Both the position numbers and the translations under genes were made by a program. DNA of 62,108 nt from Acholeplasmataceae bacterium (lineage in GTDB: Bacteria; Bacillota_I; Bacilli_A; Acholeplasmatales; Acholeplasmataceae), in NCBI GenBank assembly GCA_018400755.1, contig JAGYLU010000004.1, forward strand, positions 1-62,108, written 5' to 3'. The notes beneath the pieces are model-generated. The model did not search any database. It saw only the letters and a list, made by a program, of their open reading frames with translations, and was not told where the DNA came from. The stretch's first letter is position 1; each line of letters opens with the position of its first letter. Positions 1-9,643 of this stretch are shown here, piece after piece.

Positions 1-60
1 CACAGGGCGGTTGGGTCCTGATTTTTCCCTGATTCAAACGTCCGAGTGGGCTTTTATCTA

Positions 61-69
61 TGATATAAT
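61..69 (+). promoter_or_regulatory. Extended -10 promoter for Na/Pi symporter
   Basis: TGATATAAT is a TGn-TATAAT extended -10 box, with TATAAT at 64-69. No good -35 box is visible at the usual distance (about 41-46). It lies about 95 bases before the chosen start codon, so transcription of the symporter, uvrB and the Sel1 gene probably begins near position 76. Confidence 0.6.
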
Positions 70-162
70 GATGATGGCAATCACGCATCCATTGGCACTC
101 ACCAAAGGAGCGTTTTCATGTCAGGTATTGAATGCATACCATATTTGATTTGGAGGATGACC

Positions 163-1866
163 ATGACTGTTGCCGCGACGATCTATAGCGACGCTTTGAT
201 GCTTGTTTTTGGCGGACTTGCTTTGTTCCTTTTTGGAATCAATCTCATGAGTGATTCACTCAAATTGTTTGCTGGAAACAAACTCAAAGCCATTATTGAG
301 AAATCGACCAACACCCCCTTCAAAGGGGTTTTGATCGGTATGCTTCTAACTGTCACGATCCAGTCTTCCTCAGGGGCGACAGCACTCACCATCGGGTTGC
401 TCAGAGCGGGTCTCATGACGTTTCCACAGAGTGTTGGCATCATCATGGGAGCGAACATCGGAACCACCGTCACAGCGTTTATCATTGGGCTTCCAATCGC
501 TGATTTTGGACCCATCTTTCTGATGATTGGGGTGATCATGACGTTCTTGAAGTCCAAGAAGGTTAAACACGCCGGAGGCGCTGTTTTGGGCCTTGGGATG
601 CTGTTTTATGGTCTTCAGATGATGGGTGCGGGGCTGAAACCTTTGGCTGCGACACCGCTTGCCTACGATCTCTTTCACCAATTTTCCGACAACTGGTTTC
701 TTGGTGCCGCCTTTGGTACGGTGTTCACAACTGTTGTTCAGTCATCGTCGGCCTCCATCGGGATTTTGCAAAAACTCTATGCCCTCAATGCCCAAGGCAT
801 CGAGTCCATCACATTGAATGGGGCAATTCCGATTTTGCTTGGGGCAAACATCGGAACCACTGTGACTGCAGCGATTGCCGCCATTGGTGGGAATACCGCA
901 TCCAAACGGGCTGCCGCTGTCCATGTGCTGTTCAATGTGTTTGCCGCTGTCATGTTCTTGATCCTTCTTGTCCCTTATGATGCGTTTATCTTATGGCTCG
1001 AAGGCGCATTCCTTAAACCATATTCGATGCTTACCATCGCGTTTGCCCACGCCTTCCAAAACATTGTCACGACCATCATTTTGTTCGGGTTGATAGGTCC
1101 GATTGTCACGATTGTCACCAAAGTCATCAAAGATCATGGTGACAAACGGATTCCAAGTGAGCTCTTTGATGAGAAATTGATTGAGGAATCACCGGAACTG
1201 GCTCTTGAATACGTCAAAAAAGGCATCATCTATATGGGCTCGGTTGTCAGGGACTTCTTTCAGGTTGTCCGTGAGTACAGTTTCAATGAACTGCCTCAGC
1301 TCATCGATCAGGCAACGGAACTTGAGGATCTGATTGACACATATGACGAACGTCTTCATGACTACCTGATCAAAATCTCACAAAACGGTTTGAATCCGGA
1401 AGCCTCAAAAAGGATGTCTAGAGACCTTGTCACCATCCGCGATTTTGAGCGGATTGGTGACCATTTGCTCAATATCATCGAATTCTTTGAGGAGCGGTAC
1501 CGTGAATCTCAATTATTGACACCTGATTCGGAACATGAGATGGTCAGGATGTATGACATGTTGGGGACCATGATTGATCATGCCCTCGAAGCCTATTCAA
1601 AAAACGATGCTGAGATCGCACGCTTGGTCTTAAGGGACGAGGCTGTCATTGATGAACTCGAGGAACTCTATCGTTACCGTTATATCGAACGTTTGAAACA
1701 AGGGGATCAAACATTTGTGATTGCTGCCAATTACGCTGATATTCTTGCCAATATGGAGCGCATCGGCGACCATCTGGTGAATATCGCCGGAGCTGTTCTT
1801 GAGCCGATGTATGTCCCACAACGGGTCATCATCAAGCAAACCGAAGAACAGGATCGCGATCTTTGA
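163..1866 (+). CDS. Na/Pi cotransporter family protein with PhoU-like C-terminus
   Basis: A 567-residue membrane protein of the Na+/phosphate cotransporter II (NptA/YjbB) family, which couples phosphate movement to sodium at the cytoplasmic membrane. Two inverted-repeat halves each carry the family QSSS signature (about residues 67 and 193), followed by more hydrophobic helices to about residue 340. A hydrophilic, helical, PhoU-like domain fills residues 350-567. An upstream in-frame ATG at 118 also has a good AAAGGAG site, giving 15 extra residues; I prefer 163 because GGAGG lies 6 bases upstream and the protein then begins close to the first membrane segment. The PhoU domain suggests phosphate-linked control, an inference. 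Only 17 bases separate it from uvrB, so the two are probably cotranscribed. Confidence 0.9.
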   Translation: MTVAATIYSDALMLVFGGLALFLFGINLMSDSLKLFAGNKLKAIIEKSTNTPFKGVLIGMLLTVTIQSSSGATALTIGLLRAGLMTFPQSVGIIMGANIGTTVTAFIIGLPIADFGPIFLMIGVIMTFLKSKKVKHAGGAVLGLGMLFYGLQMMGAGLKPLAATPLAYDLFHQFSDNWFLGAAFGTVFTTVVQSSSASIGILQKLYALNAQGIESITLNGAIPILLGANIGTTVTAAIAAIGGNTASKRAAAVHVLFNVFAAVMFLILLVPYDAFILWLEGAFLKPYSMLTIAFAHAFQNIVTTIILFGLIGPIVTIVTKVIKDHGDKRIPSELFDEKLIEESPELALEYVKKGIIYMGSVVRDFFQVVREYSFNELPQLIDQATELEDLIDTYDERLHDYLIKISQNGLNPEASKRMSRDLVTIRDFERIGDHLLNIIEFFEERYRESQLLTPDSEHEMVRMYDMLGTMIDHALEAYSKNDAEIARLVLRDEAVIDELEELYRYRYIERLKQGDQTFVIAANYADILANMERIGDHLVNIAGAVLEPMYVPQRVIIKQTEEQDRDL

Positions 1867-1883
1867 TGAAGGGAGAATGACCG

Positions 1884-3842
1884 ATGTTCAATCTCAAAGC
1901 CCCTTTTACACCAAAAGGGGATCAGATCAAAGCCATAGAAACACTTCAAGACAACATCGAAAACAAGGTCAAGAAGCAGGTCCTTTTGGGTGCCACCGGT
2001 ACCGGGAAGACCTTCACCATGGCCAACATCATCAGTCATCTGAACAAGAAAACACTCATCTTGGCCCCGAACAAAACCCTTGCCGGCCAACTTTATGGCG
2101 AGCTCAAGGTGTTTTTTCCAGAAAACCGGGTCGAGTATTTCATCTCTTATTATGATTACTATCAGCCTGAGGCTTATGTTGTCTCAACCGATACATATAT
2201 CGAAAAGGATTCATCAATCAATGATGAGATTGACGAGATGCGCCATAGCGCGACCGCCTCACTTCTTGAACGGGATGATGTCATTGTTGTCGCTTCGGTG
2301 TCTTGCATCTATGGGATCGGTGATCCGGATGACTACAAGAATGCGATGATTGTCCTACGAACAGGTGACAGTTATGGTCGTGATCATCTGATCAATAAAC
2401 TCGTTGAGCTGACCTATGAGCGCAATGACATCGACTTTCACCGGGGAACCTTCAGAGTCCGCGGTGACTCGATTGAGGTCATTCCCGCCTATGAACGGGC
2501 CCAAGGCATCAGAGTCTCGTTTTTTGGAGATGAGATCGATGACATCAGACGGTTTGATGTCTTGACCGGACAAGCCCTAGAGACGCTTTCAGTGGTCACG
2601 GTGTTTCCAGCGACCCACTTCATGACCAATAAGGACAAACTAAATGAATCCATTACTCGGATCAAGAATGAACTAGAGGAACGGATCACTTACTTCAAGG
2701 CCAATGATCTTCTTCTTGAGGCACAACGGATCGAACAACGGACCCGATACGATATTGAGATGCTTGAAGAAATCGGGATCTGTAGCGGCATCGAGAACTA
2801 TGCCAGGCATATCTCGCTCCGTGACGCAGGAGAGACACCGGCTACGTTGATGGATTTCTTTGGGGATGATTATCTGTTGATTGTCGATGAGTCACATGTC
2901 ACCATCCCTCAGGTCAGAGGGATGTATTTTGGTGATCGATCGAGAAAAGAGACGCTTGTTGGCCATGGATTCAGATTGCCATCAGCGCTTGACAACCGTC
3001 CCTTGACATTTGATGAGTTTGAATCAAAGATGGACAAGGTCATCTTCTTGTCGGCGACGCCCGGTAATTATGAGATCGATCAGGGATATCCCGTGATCGA
3101 ACAGATCATTCGCCCGACTTATCTGCTTGACCCAGTCATCAATATCCGTCCGAGTGACGGACAAATGGATGATCTTTATTATGAGATCAAAAAACGAAGT
3201 GAACGACAGGAACGGGTGTTGGTCACGACGCTGACCATCCGAATGAGTGAGGATTTGACGGCATATTTCAAGAAACTCGGAGTGAAAGTCGCGTACTTGC
3301 ATAGTGAGATCAAGTCGCTTGAACGGATCACAATCCTAAGGGATCTGAGACTCGGCAAATATGATTGTCTGATTGGTATCAATTTGTTGCGAGAAGGTCT
3401 TGACCTTCCGGAAGTGTCTTTGGTCGCAATCTTGGATGCCGACAAACAAGGATTTTTAAGAAGTGAGCGATCGCTGATCCAGACCATCGGCCGAGCTGCC
3501 AGAAACCAGAATGGAACCGTCATCATGTACGCTGACAAAATCAGTGCCGCGATGGATTTTGCCATCGCGGAAACCAACCGGAGACGGGAACTTCAACTGG
3601 CCTTCAACGAGACTTATGGGGTTGAGCCAGTCACCATCACCAAAGAGATCAGAGACAAGATCTCAATCAAGGAAGACGTGATTGCTGAGGTGACCTCAGG
3701 ACGCAAGCTCGACAAGAAAGCTCGGGAATCAACCATCCGACAACTTGAACAAGAGATGAAAGAAGCTGCCAAACGTCTTGATTTTGAAACCGCAGCTGAA
3801 CTTCGTGATACCTTGTTTGAACTGAAAGCGGACGGAAAGTGA
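1884..3842 (+). CDS. uvrB: UvrABC system protein B
   Basis: A full-length 652-residue UvrB, the DNA-loading helicase-like subunit of nucleotide excision repair that receives damaged DNA from UvrA and recruits UvrC. Visible motifs are Walker A GATGTGKT (about residue 36), the damage-probing beta-hairpin with [11 protein letters not shown] (about residues 90-100), the helicase motif SATPG, the arginine-finger region QTIGRAARN, and a C-terminal UVR coiled-coil (about 615-650) that would bind UvrC. The start has an AAGGGAG site. uvrA and uvrC are not in this window. It is sandwiched between a phosphate symporter and a Sel1-repeat gene, so this is not a dedicated uvr operon. Confidence 0.97.
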   Translation: MFNLKAPFTPKGDQIKAIETLQDNIENKVKKQVLLGATGTGKTFTMANIISHLNKKTLILAPNKTLAGQLYGELKVFFPENRVEYFISYYDYYQPEAYVVSTDTYIEKDSSINDEIDEMRHSATASLLERDDVIVVASVSCIYGIGDPDDYKNAMIVLRTGDSYGRDHLINKLVELTYERNDIDFHRGTFRVRGDSIEVIPAYERAQGIRVSFFGDEIDDIRRFDVLTGQALETLSVVTVFPATHFMTNKDKLNESITRIKNELEERITYFKANDLLLEAQRIEQRTRYDIEMLEEIGICSGIENYARHISLRDAGETPATLMDFFGDDYLLIVDESHVTIPQVRGMYFGDRSRKETLVGHGFRLPSALDNRPLTFDEFESKMDKVIFLSATPGNYEIDQGYPVIEQIIRPTYLLDPVINIRPSDGQMDDLYYEIKKRSERQERVLVTTLTIRMSEDLTAYFKKLGVKVAYLHSEIKSLERITILRDLRLGKYDCLIGINLLREGLDLPEVSLVAILDADKQGFLRSERSLIQTIGRAARNQNGTVIMYADKISAAMDFAIAETNRRRELQLAFNETYGVEPVTITKEIRDKISIKEDVIAEVTSGRKLDKKARESTIRQLEQEMKEAAKRLDFETAAELRDTLFELKADGK

Positions 3843-3880
3843 TGTCACCTGGTTCAAGGGATGGTCACGGCAAGGAAAGG

Positions 3881-5143
3881 ATGATTGAATTGAACGCACA
3901 AGAACATTATAAGGAAGGGCTCAGACTTGCCCTACAGGATGTCTCAAAAAGAGATGTTGATGCCTCTATTCGCCATTTCGAGGAAGCTTTGGCGATGGGT
4001 TTGTCTGATGCATGCTATTTTTTGGGTCGCTTTTTCACCCTTGGTGATGGCATCATGAAAGATGAGATGAGAGCATATGACTATATCCGGCAAGGTCATC
4101 AAATGAAGAGTGCGAAGGCAACGCATGCACTTGGAGTGGCCTTGAGGCACGGTATCGGAGTCGAAAAGCAGACAGAAGAGGCGGATGCGTTCTTTGATGT
4201 CGCTTATCCGGTACTGCTGGATGAGGCCCGTGCCGGCGATGCGGCAAGCATGTATCTTGTCGGGACATCCCACTACTATGGATATGGCGTCAAGGCTGAT
4301 CTGCTCAAAGCGCTTGAGTGGTTCAAGCATGGTGCGGATCTGGGATACAGTGATGCCATCTATATGCTTGCGATGATCATGGAAAACCATGAAGGTGATC
4401 AGGATCAAGTGCTAGAACTTTATCAAAAGGCCGCGAGGATGGGCCATGCTTATGCGCTCTATGCGCTTGGAGCGCACATGCTTGAACAAAAGATTTGGCC
4501 CAAAGCCGTTGTTTATTTGGAACAAGCGGCGAAGAACCACTATGTGCTTGCCCAATATACCTTGGGAATCTACTACCACGATCATGAGTCTAAGAAACCA
4601 ATGAAAGCCTATCGGTGGTTCCTAGAAGCTGCCAAACAGGGTCATGCCCAAGCGGCATACCATGTCGGATTGTATCATCAGACGGGCAAAGGTGTTTCCA
4701 AGGACGATCAACAAGCACTCTATTGGTATGACAAGGCCGCCCGTCAAAAAGAGAAGAACGCTTTGTACCATCTTGCCTTGATGATGATCAAGCAGGAAGA
4801 AAAAGATTTCAAGATCATCTTCAAGCTTCTTGAACAGGCCGCGGTGCAAGATCATCCTCACGCCCAGTACAATCTTGGTGTGATGTATCAAAGAGGCGAT
4901 GGTGTCGAGGTCAATGACCATAAAGCGTTCTTGTGGTATGAAAAAAGTGCTCAGGCAGGTCTTGCCAAAGCACAATACAATCTCGGGATGCTCTATTATA
5001 TGGGGATTGGGGTCGACCAAAGCGAGGAAGAGGCCATCAAGTGGTGGAGATCAGCCGCTGAACAAGGACAGGAAGACGCGCAAAAGCTCATGCTTTCAAT
5101 TGATAATTATGGGAAACTTCAAAACAGTCCTTTCAAATCCTAA
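3881..5143 (+). CDS. Sel1-like (TPR-type) repeat protein
   Basis: A soluble protein of about 420 residues made almost entirely of Sel1-type repeats of about 36 residues, the subclass of TPR solenoids. Characteristic stretches such as AQYNLGVMYQRGDGV, AKAQYNLGMLYYMGIGV and DAQKLM recur. No signal peptide or membrane segment is visible, so it is likely a cytoplasmic scaffold; the partner cannot be named. The start is uncertain: ATG 3881 has AAGGA 4 bases upstream, while GTG 3839 and ATG 3842 overlap the uvrB stop and would add 13-14 residues. Translational coupling to uvrB is therefore possible. Confidence 0.85.
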   Translation: MIELNAQEHYKEGLRLALQDVSKRDVDASIRHFEEALAMGLSDACYFLGRFFTLGDGIMKDEMRAYDYIRQGHQMKSAKATHALGVALRHGIGVEKQTEEADAFFDVAYPVLLDEARAGDAASMYLVGTSHYYGYGVKADLLKALEWFKHGADLGYSDAIYMLAMIMENHEGDQDQVLELYQKAARMGHAYALYALGAHMLEQKIWPKAVVYLEQAAKNHYVLAQYTLGIYYHDHESKKPMKAYRWFLEAAKQGHAQAAYHVGLYHQTGKGVSKDDQQALYWYDKAARQKEKNALYHLALMMIKQEEKDFKIIFKLLEQAAVQDHPHAQYNLGVMYQRGDGVEVNDHKAFLWYEKSAQAGLAKAQYNLGMLYYMGIGVDQSEEEAIKWWRSAAEQGQEDAQKLMLSIDNYGKLQNSPFKS

Positions 5144-5189
5144 AAGAAGTGCGGAATCCGTTTCACTCATGACGGATTCCGCACTTCTT
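5144..5189. terminator. Bidirectional hairpin between convergent genes
   Basis: AAGAAGTGCGGAATCCG at 5144-5160 pairs perfectly with 5173-5189 (17-bp stem, 12-base loop). It begins directly after the Sel1 stop codon and ends 12 bases before the pepT stop, so it can end transcription from both sides. There is no strong U-run on the + side. Confidence 0.8.
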
Positions 5190-5201
5190 ATATAGATGGG
5201 G

Positions 5202-6425
5202 TCAGGCCTGATCATCTGCAGCCGCGTGCTTGACAATGTTGATCATGATCAATAGGGCTTTCTCCATTTGCTGGATCGAAGCGAACTCGTAGCGACCGTG
5301 GAAGTTGTATCCACCGGTCCCTAAATTCGGACACGGCAATCCGTCAAAGGTCAGGCGCGCGCCATCGGTACCACCCCGGATCGCTTCCGAGAAGGGGGTG
5401 ATGCCAACGTCTCTGATGGCTCTTTGGGCAAGTTCGATGATGTCCATATGGTCTTTTAGGATCTCATACATATTATGATAACTGTCTTTGATCTCCAGAT
5501 CGACAACCATATATCCGTAGCGTTCATTCATAAACGATGCAATGGACTGGAAAGTCTTTTTTTGTTGCTCAAAGAGGTCTTTATCATGATTCCTGATGAT
5601 GTATTGGCTCTTTGCTTCCTCAACTTCGCCTTTCATCATCGTCAGATGATTGAAACCTTCACGGTCTTCGGTCAAAGCCGGATCCAAAGAAGCCGGAAGC
5701 ATGCCATGAAAGGCCATGGCAAGATGGAGTGCATTGATCAGTTTGTGTTTGGCGGAACCAGGATGGATACTTTTGCCAGTGAAAGTGAGGTTTGCGGTGG
5801 CGGCGTTGAAGTTTTCGTAATCGATACCGCCGACCTCGCTGCCATCAGCGGTGTAGGCGAACGCCGCGTTGAAGCGTTCGAAATTGAAACGGTCAGCCCC
5901 TTTTCCGATTTCCTCATCAGGGGTGAAACAGATGTGGATATCACCATGTCTGATTTCAGGATTGGCGACAAAATACTGGGCCATCTCCATGATTTCGGCG
6001 ACCCCGCATTTGTCATCGGCCCCAAGCAAGGTATGGCCATCTGTCACGATGATGTCATCACCAATGACTTTTTGAAGACTTGGAAACTGGCTGGGGTCCA
6101 TTGATCGGGATTCATTTAGATGGATGGTTGAGCCATCGTAGTGTTTGATGATTCTTGGATTGACGTTTTTCCCAGGGGCGTCCGGGGATGTGTCAACGTG
6201 GGCGATGAACCCGATCGATGGTGCATGATCGGTGGTTCGATCGATCTTGGTATAGACGTATCCGTCTTGGTCAAGAATCGCATCAAGACCCATCTCTTTG
6301 AGTTCTTTGACAAGAAGTAACGATAGGTCCTTTTGTTTCTCGGTGGATGGAAAAGTGGTTGAGTTGTGATCGGATTGAGTATCAATCCTGACATAATTCA
6401 AGAAACGTTCAATCAGTGTGTTCAT
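5202..6425 (-). CDS. pepT: Peptidase T (tripeptide aminopeptidase, M20B)
   Basis: A 407-residue cytoplasmic metallopeptidase that removes the N-terminal residue from tripeptides. Two-zinc ligands of the M20 family are visible: HVDTSPD (about residue 77), GADDKCG (about 136), EEIGKG (about 171), and NFHGRYEF near the C-terminus. The length matches PepT. An AAGAAGGG ribosome site lies 7 bases before the start and a -10 box sits just upstream. It is one of three - strand genes in the window and appears monocistronic, as the two flanking genes converge or diverge. Its role is peptide recycling in the cytoplasm. Confidence 0.95.
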   Translation of the reverse strand: MNTLIERFLNYVRIDTQSDHNSTTFPSTEKQKDLSLLLVKELKEMGLDAILDQDGYVYTKIDRTTDHAPSIGFIAHVDTSPDAPGKNVNPRIIKHYDGSTIHLNESRSMDPSQFPSLQKVIGDDIIVTDGHTLLGADDKCGVAEIMEMAQYFVANPEIRHGDIHICFTPDEEIGKGADRFNFERFNAAFAYTADGSEVGGIDYENFNAATANLTFTGKSIHPGSAKHKLINALHLAMAFHGMLPASLDPALTEDREGFNHLTMMKGEVEEAKSQYIIRNHDKDLFEQQKKTFQSIASFMNERYGYMVVDLEIKDSYHNMYEILKDHMDIIELAQRAIRDVGITPFSEAIRGGTDGARLTFDGLPCPNLGTGGYNFHGRYEFASIQQMEKALLIMINIVKHAAADDQA

Positions 6426-6451
6426 CTATAATCCCTTCTTTCTCTATCTTT

Positions 6452-6457
6452 ATTATA
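6452..6457 (-). promoter_or_regulatory. pepT -10 box
   Basis: On the - strand, TGGTATAATAAAG contains TATAAT at 6457-6452 with the extended -10 TG. It lies about 27 bases before the pepT start codon. A -35 box is not obvious. Confidence 0.6.
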
Positions 6458-6537
6458 CCAAAAAGGAGACAAAACGCGCTTTTTGAAGGAATATGATGAC
6501 CAGAAAAGAAAAATTAAGCAAAAAATGATAAAAAGTG

Positions 6538-6566
6538 TTGACAAACAGATATTTAATTAATATAAT
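6538..6566 (+). promoter_or_regulatory. Consensus sigma-A promoter for three-gene module
   Basis: TTGACA (6538-6543) and TATAAT (6561-6566) are separated by exactly 17 bases, a perfect housekeeping promoter. The spacer and downstream leader are unusually AT-rich (ATTTAATTAATATAAT), which would melt easily. Confidence 0.85.
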
Positions 6567-6607
6567 CAAGTCATAAATTAAAAATATTAACAAAGCGTGG
6601 TGATTAG

Positions 6608-6964
6608 ATGACACAACAGGATGTTCTGGCTCAACTTGAGAATCGTGCCCTTTCCCCTAAAGAGGCGTACAGGGTCATGTATCCGAAACAAAAGAGCCAT
6701 CAGCTTAGACGAGCGCACTTCATCAAGATGAAAGTCAGAACGAATGAAGGGAAAGGCATTGATCTGTTTCTATCAGTATTGTTCATGTTGCCGTTACCGA
6801 TGTTCATTGTCCGATTCGCGATCAGGAGAATGAAATCAAAGGTTACCGTCTATGATGGGGTTCAACTGACCCCGGAGGACTTGGCAAATCTTGTTGGTTA
6901 TCGAGGCATCAAGGTCAACGTGGACACCCATGATGGGGTCAAAGTCCGTATCAGAACACTATAG
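6608..6964 (+). CDS. Small membrane protein of DUF2089/YvlB-like module
   Basis: A 118-residue protein of unrecognised family. The N-terminal 45 residues are basic and helical, a single hydrophobic segment spans about residues 50-72, and the C-terminus (IKVNVDTHDGVKVRIRTL) closely resembles a segment of the third gene in this cluster (LKINVDSNDGDVVKIQIP). That shared motif suggests a common fold or binding surface. It is first in a three-gene unit behind a consensus promoter, with GTGGTGATTAG before the ATG and no strong Shine-Dalgarno site. A membrane-linked sensor or envelope-stress role is only a guess from the neighbours. Confidence 0.7.
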   Translation: MTQQDVLAQLENRALSPKEAYRVMYPKQKSHQLRRAHFIKMKVRTNEGKGIDLFLSVLFMLPLPMFIVRFAIRRMKSKVTVYDGVQLTPEDLANLVGYRGIKVNVDTHDGVKVRIRTL

Positions 6965-6981
6965 AAAAGAAAGGAGTTGCC

Positions 6982-7398
6982 ATGATGAGCGACCGCAAAA
7001 AAGTCCAACCGGTACTGTCGATTTGTCCCGTATGCAAACACGACTTGCATGTGACACGTCTTGAATGTGATCACTGCCATACCGCCATTGAAGGATCATT
7101 CACATTGTCAAAATTCAATTATCTCCCGACTGAGAAACTCTATTTCATCGAGGTTTTCATCAAGAACAGAGGCAGCATCAAAGCCATCGAGAAAGAACTC
7201 AACATCAGTTATCCAACCGTCAAGAAGATGCTCGATGAGGTCATTGTCGGACTTGGATACTCAGTCGATCAAGACGATTCATATGTCACAGAAGAAAAGG
7301 AAGAACCAAGCAATTTCAAAGCGTCAATTCTTGACAAAATCGAGAAGGGTGAACTGACCGTCGAAGACGCACTCGCCCTCATCAATAAGAGAAAGTAG
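6982..7398 (+). CDS. DUF2089-family zinc-ribbon / HTH-like protein
   Basis: A 138-residue protein with an N-terminal zinc ribbon (CPVC at about residue 13 and CDHC at about 26) followed by a helix-turn-helix-like region (SIKAIEKELNISYPTVKKML, about 60-80), the arrangement of DUF2089 proteins. The C-terminus (ILDKIEKGELTVEDALALINK) is a short SHOCT-like segment that is also found at the N-terminus of the next gene. The AAAGGAG site lies 8 bases upstream of the first ATG (6982). It may be a DNA-binding regulator of its own operon; that is inference from the HTH and zinc ribbon. The stop is directly followed by the next gene. Confidence 0.8.
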   Translation: MMSDRKKVQPVLSICPVCKHDLHVTRLECDHCHTAIEGSFTLSKFNYLPTEKLYFIEVFIKNRGSIKAIEKELNISYPTVKKMLDEVIVGLGYSVDQDDSYVTEEKEEPSNFKASILDKIEKGELTVEDALALINKRK

Positions 7399-7788
7399 GT
7401 GTTTCAGATGTCAAAAGAAGATTTGAAAGTGGAACGCATGAGAATTCTTGATCTCCTGACCAAAGGCGTCATTAACGCCGATCAAGCAGAAAAACTATTG
7501 AATGCGCTTGAAAAAAGCCCAGATGTGGCTGAAGCTGTGGTTGCCCAGAAAAAGGCAGCATTCAGAATGCTCAAGATCAACGTCGACTCCAATGATGGTG
7601 ACGTTGTCAAGATTCAGATTCCAATCGAGTTCGCTCGTCTGCTCAAGAGTGGCAAGTTCAACATCAACCTTGATGACAGCGATCTTGATATCGACACCCT
7701 GATTGAGATGATCAATTCCGGAGCTGTCGGCGAGCTCGTCAACATCAAATCATCAGATGGTGACGTGGTTAGGATCGTCGTTGAATAA
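7399..7788 (+). CDS. SHOCT-like / YvlB N-terminal-type protein
   Basis: A 129-residue soluble protein. It opens with MSKEDLKVERMRILDLLTKGVINADQAEKLLNAL, a SHOCT-like oligomerisation motif, when read from the ATG at 7408; TTT-rich codons before it could belong to an alternative start at 7399 (ATG? not seen; initiation there would be non-ATG). The C-terminal half has two DG-turn beta motifs (VDSNDGDVVKIQIP and IKSSDGDVVRIVVE). The family resembles the N-terminal part of YvlB/LiaF-like stress proteins. No membrane segment is visible. It is the third gene of the module, and a small hairpin follows it. Confidence 0.7.
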   Translation: MFQMSKEDLKVERMRILDLLTKGVINADQAEKLLNALEKSPDVAEAVVAQKKAAFRMLKINVDSNDGDVVKIQIPIEFARLLKSGKFNINLDDSDLDIDTLIEMINSGAVGELVNIKSSDGDVVRIVVE

Positions 7789-7810
7789 CGATCCATTCAT
7801 ACGGGTCTGA

Positions 7811-7833
7811 AACCTCTCAACAGAGAGGTTTTA
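7811..7833 (+). terminator. Terminator or attenuator after the three-gene module
   Basis: AACCTCTC (7811-7818) pairs with GAGAGGTT (7823-7830) around an AACA loop, followed by a short TTTTA tract. The U-run is weak, so some read-through into the ABC exporter genes is possible. Confidence 0.55.
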
Positions 7834-7870
7834 TGACTGTATAACAACTAGGAAAGAGAGACATTGCATC

Positions 7871-9643
7871 ATGTTATTTGGCAGATATTTTTTTAAGTAC
7901 TATATCAAATACGGGCTCTATTTTTTAGCCGGTATTTTGATATTGGTTTTTGTTGACTGGGTCCAGCTTGATATCCCAAGACTCGTTGGCGGCATCATTG
8001 ACAAACTCGGTGAGGAGACTCCCGATGCCGGATCAATCAGGACTGATATCTGGACAATCGCGATCTTCGCGGCGGGGATCACAGTCGGTCGCTTCATTTG
8101 GCGTTATACCATTTTTGGTGCCTCAAGACGAATTGAGGCCGATATCAGAAATGATATGTTCGTCCATGCGTCCAAACTACCTCAGGAGTATTATAGCCAC
8201 GAGAAAGTTGGCGGTCTGATGGCCCATTTCATCAACGATCTCGAAGCCCTTCGGATGGCTTATGGTCCTGGTCTTCTGATGCTTGTCGATGGGGTTGCCT
8301 TAGGCACCTTAGCCGTCATCAGAATGGCAGGACTGAATGGCACGATGACGCTTTTGGCTGGTATCCCGATGCTGATCTTAATGGTTGTCATGGTCTTTAT
8401 CATGTCGAAGATCAGATTGAAATTCAAGATGCGTCAGGAAGCCTTTGAACAGGTGAGCGATTTCTCACAGGAACATTTTTCAGGCATCAGTGTCATCAAG
8501 GCGTATGTTCGTGAGATCAAACAAGGCATCCTCTTTCAGAACCGCAACGAGGTGCTCTATGACAAGAATATGGGATTTGTCAAGTACTTGGTCGCGATCA
8601 ATGTCGCGATCTCAGTTGGCTTGAATCTTGTGATCATGCTTATTTTGATCTATGGCAGTATGCTCGTCCTAAGAACCGATCAGACAGGGCTATCAGCAGG
8701 TCAGTTGACCGAATACATCGCTTATTTCTTCACATTGATCTGGCCGACGATGGCCATTGCCCAGTTTTTGGGGATCCATAGCCAAGCGAAGGCCAGCGCG
8801 ACAAGAATCAGGACATTGCTCGATCAGAAACCGATCATCGAAGATTCGGATCAGGTCAGGCGTGCTCGTGACCTAAGGGGAGAGATCGATGTCAAAAACC
8901 TCACCTTCCAATATCCTGATGGCGATGAACCAGTGCTAAGCGATGTCTCATTTTCCATCAAAAAGGGTGAGATGGTTGGTATCCTAGGCCGTACCGGCAG
9001 TGGGAAAAGCAGTCTTGTTGACTTGTTCTTAAGAATATATAACCTGAACCGCGACCAAGTTTTCATTGATGGCTATGACATCATGGATCTGCCGATCAAG
9101 GATGTCAGAGGTTTGATGGGCTATGTGCCTCAGGATAATTTCCTCTTTTCAGACACGATCAAGAACAACATCGGTTTCGCTTTTGACACCCCTCACGATG
9201 ATGAGGTGATCTCATCTGCGAAACTGGCTGATGTCTATGATAATATCATGGAATTCTCCCATGGGTTTGAGACCATGCTCGGTGAACGGGGCGTGACTGT
9301 CTCAGGTGGACAGAAACAAAGAATCAGTATCGCCCGCGCACTTGCCAAAGATCCGGACATCCTGATTCTAGATGATTCAGTCTCCGCCGTTGATACCAAA
9401 ACCGAGGAAGCCATCATCACCAATCTTCATCGGATCAGAAAAGGCAAAACAACGATTTTCATCGCGCACCGCATTTCAACTGTCAAACGGATGGACAAGA
9501 TCATCCTCCTTGAAAGAGGCCGTGTTGAAGCCGTTGGCACTCACAAAGAACTGCTAGAGACCTCTCCGCTTTATGCGTCGATGGTCAAACTTCAGGAACT
9601 CGAAAACATCGTGGAAGGAGATGACGGGCATGAAGGACTTTAA
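7871..9643 (+). CDS. ABC exporter half-transporter A (degenerate Walker B)
   Basis: A 590-residue half-transporter with six membrane helices (about residues 15-320) and a nucleotide-binding domain. Walker A is GRTGSGKSS (about 372), the signature is intact VSGGQ (about 477), but Walker B reads ILILDDSVSAVD, so the catalytic glutamate is replaced by aspartate. Known heterodimeric exporters (TM287/288, LmrCD, BmrCD) carry exactly this defect in one subunit. Half-transporter B overlaps its end. The substrate is not evident: drugs, lipids or peptides are all possible. The start has an AAAGAGAG site with 10 bases of spacing. Confidence 0.92.
   Translation: MLFGRYFFKYYIKYGLYFLAGILILVFVDWVQLDIPRLVGGIIDKLGEETPDAGSIRTDIWTIAIFAAGITVGRFIWRYTIFGASRRIEADIRNDMFVHASKLPQEYYSHEKVGGLMAHFINDLEALRMAYGPGLLMLVDGVALGTLAVIRMAGLNGTMTLLAGIPMLILMVVMVFIMSKIRLKFKMRQEAFEQVSDFSQEHFSGISVIKAYVREIKQGILFQNRNEVLYDKNMGFVKYLVAINVAISVGLNLVIMLILIYGSMLVLRTDQTGLSAGQLTEYIAYFFTLIWPTMAIAQFLGIHSQAKASATRIRTLLDQKPIIEDSDQVRRARDLRGEIDVKNLTFQYPDGDEPVLSDVSFSIKKGEMVGILGRTGSGKSSLVDLFLRIYNLNRDQVFIDGYDIMDLPIKDVRGLMGYVPQDNFLFSDTIKNNIGFAFDTPHDDEVISSAKLADVYDNIMEFSHGFETMLGERGVTVSGGQKQRISIARALAKDPDILILDDSVSAVDTKTEEAIITNLHRIRKGKTTIFIAHRISTVKRMDKIILLERGRVEAVGTHKELLETSPLYASMVKLQELENIVEGDDGHEGL

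Noticed and set aside
5475-6104. Long + strand open reading opposite pepT (209 codons)
   Set aside because: It runs antisense to a clear pepT with all metal ligands, and has no ribosome site or family features.
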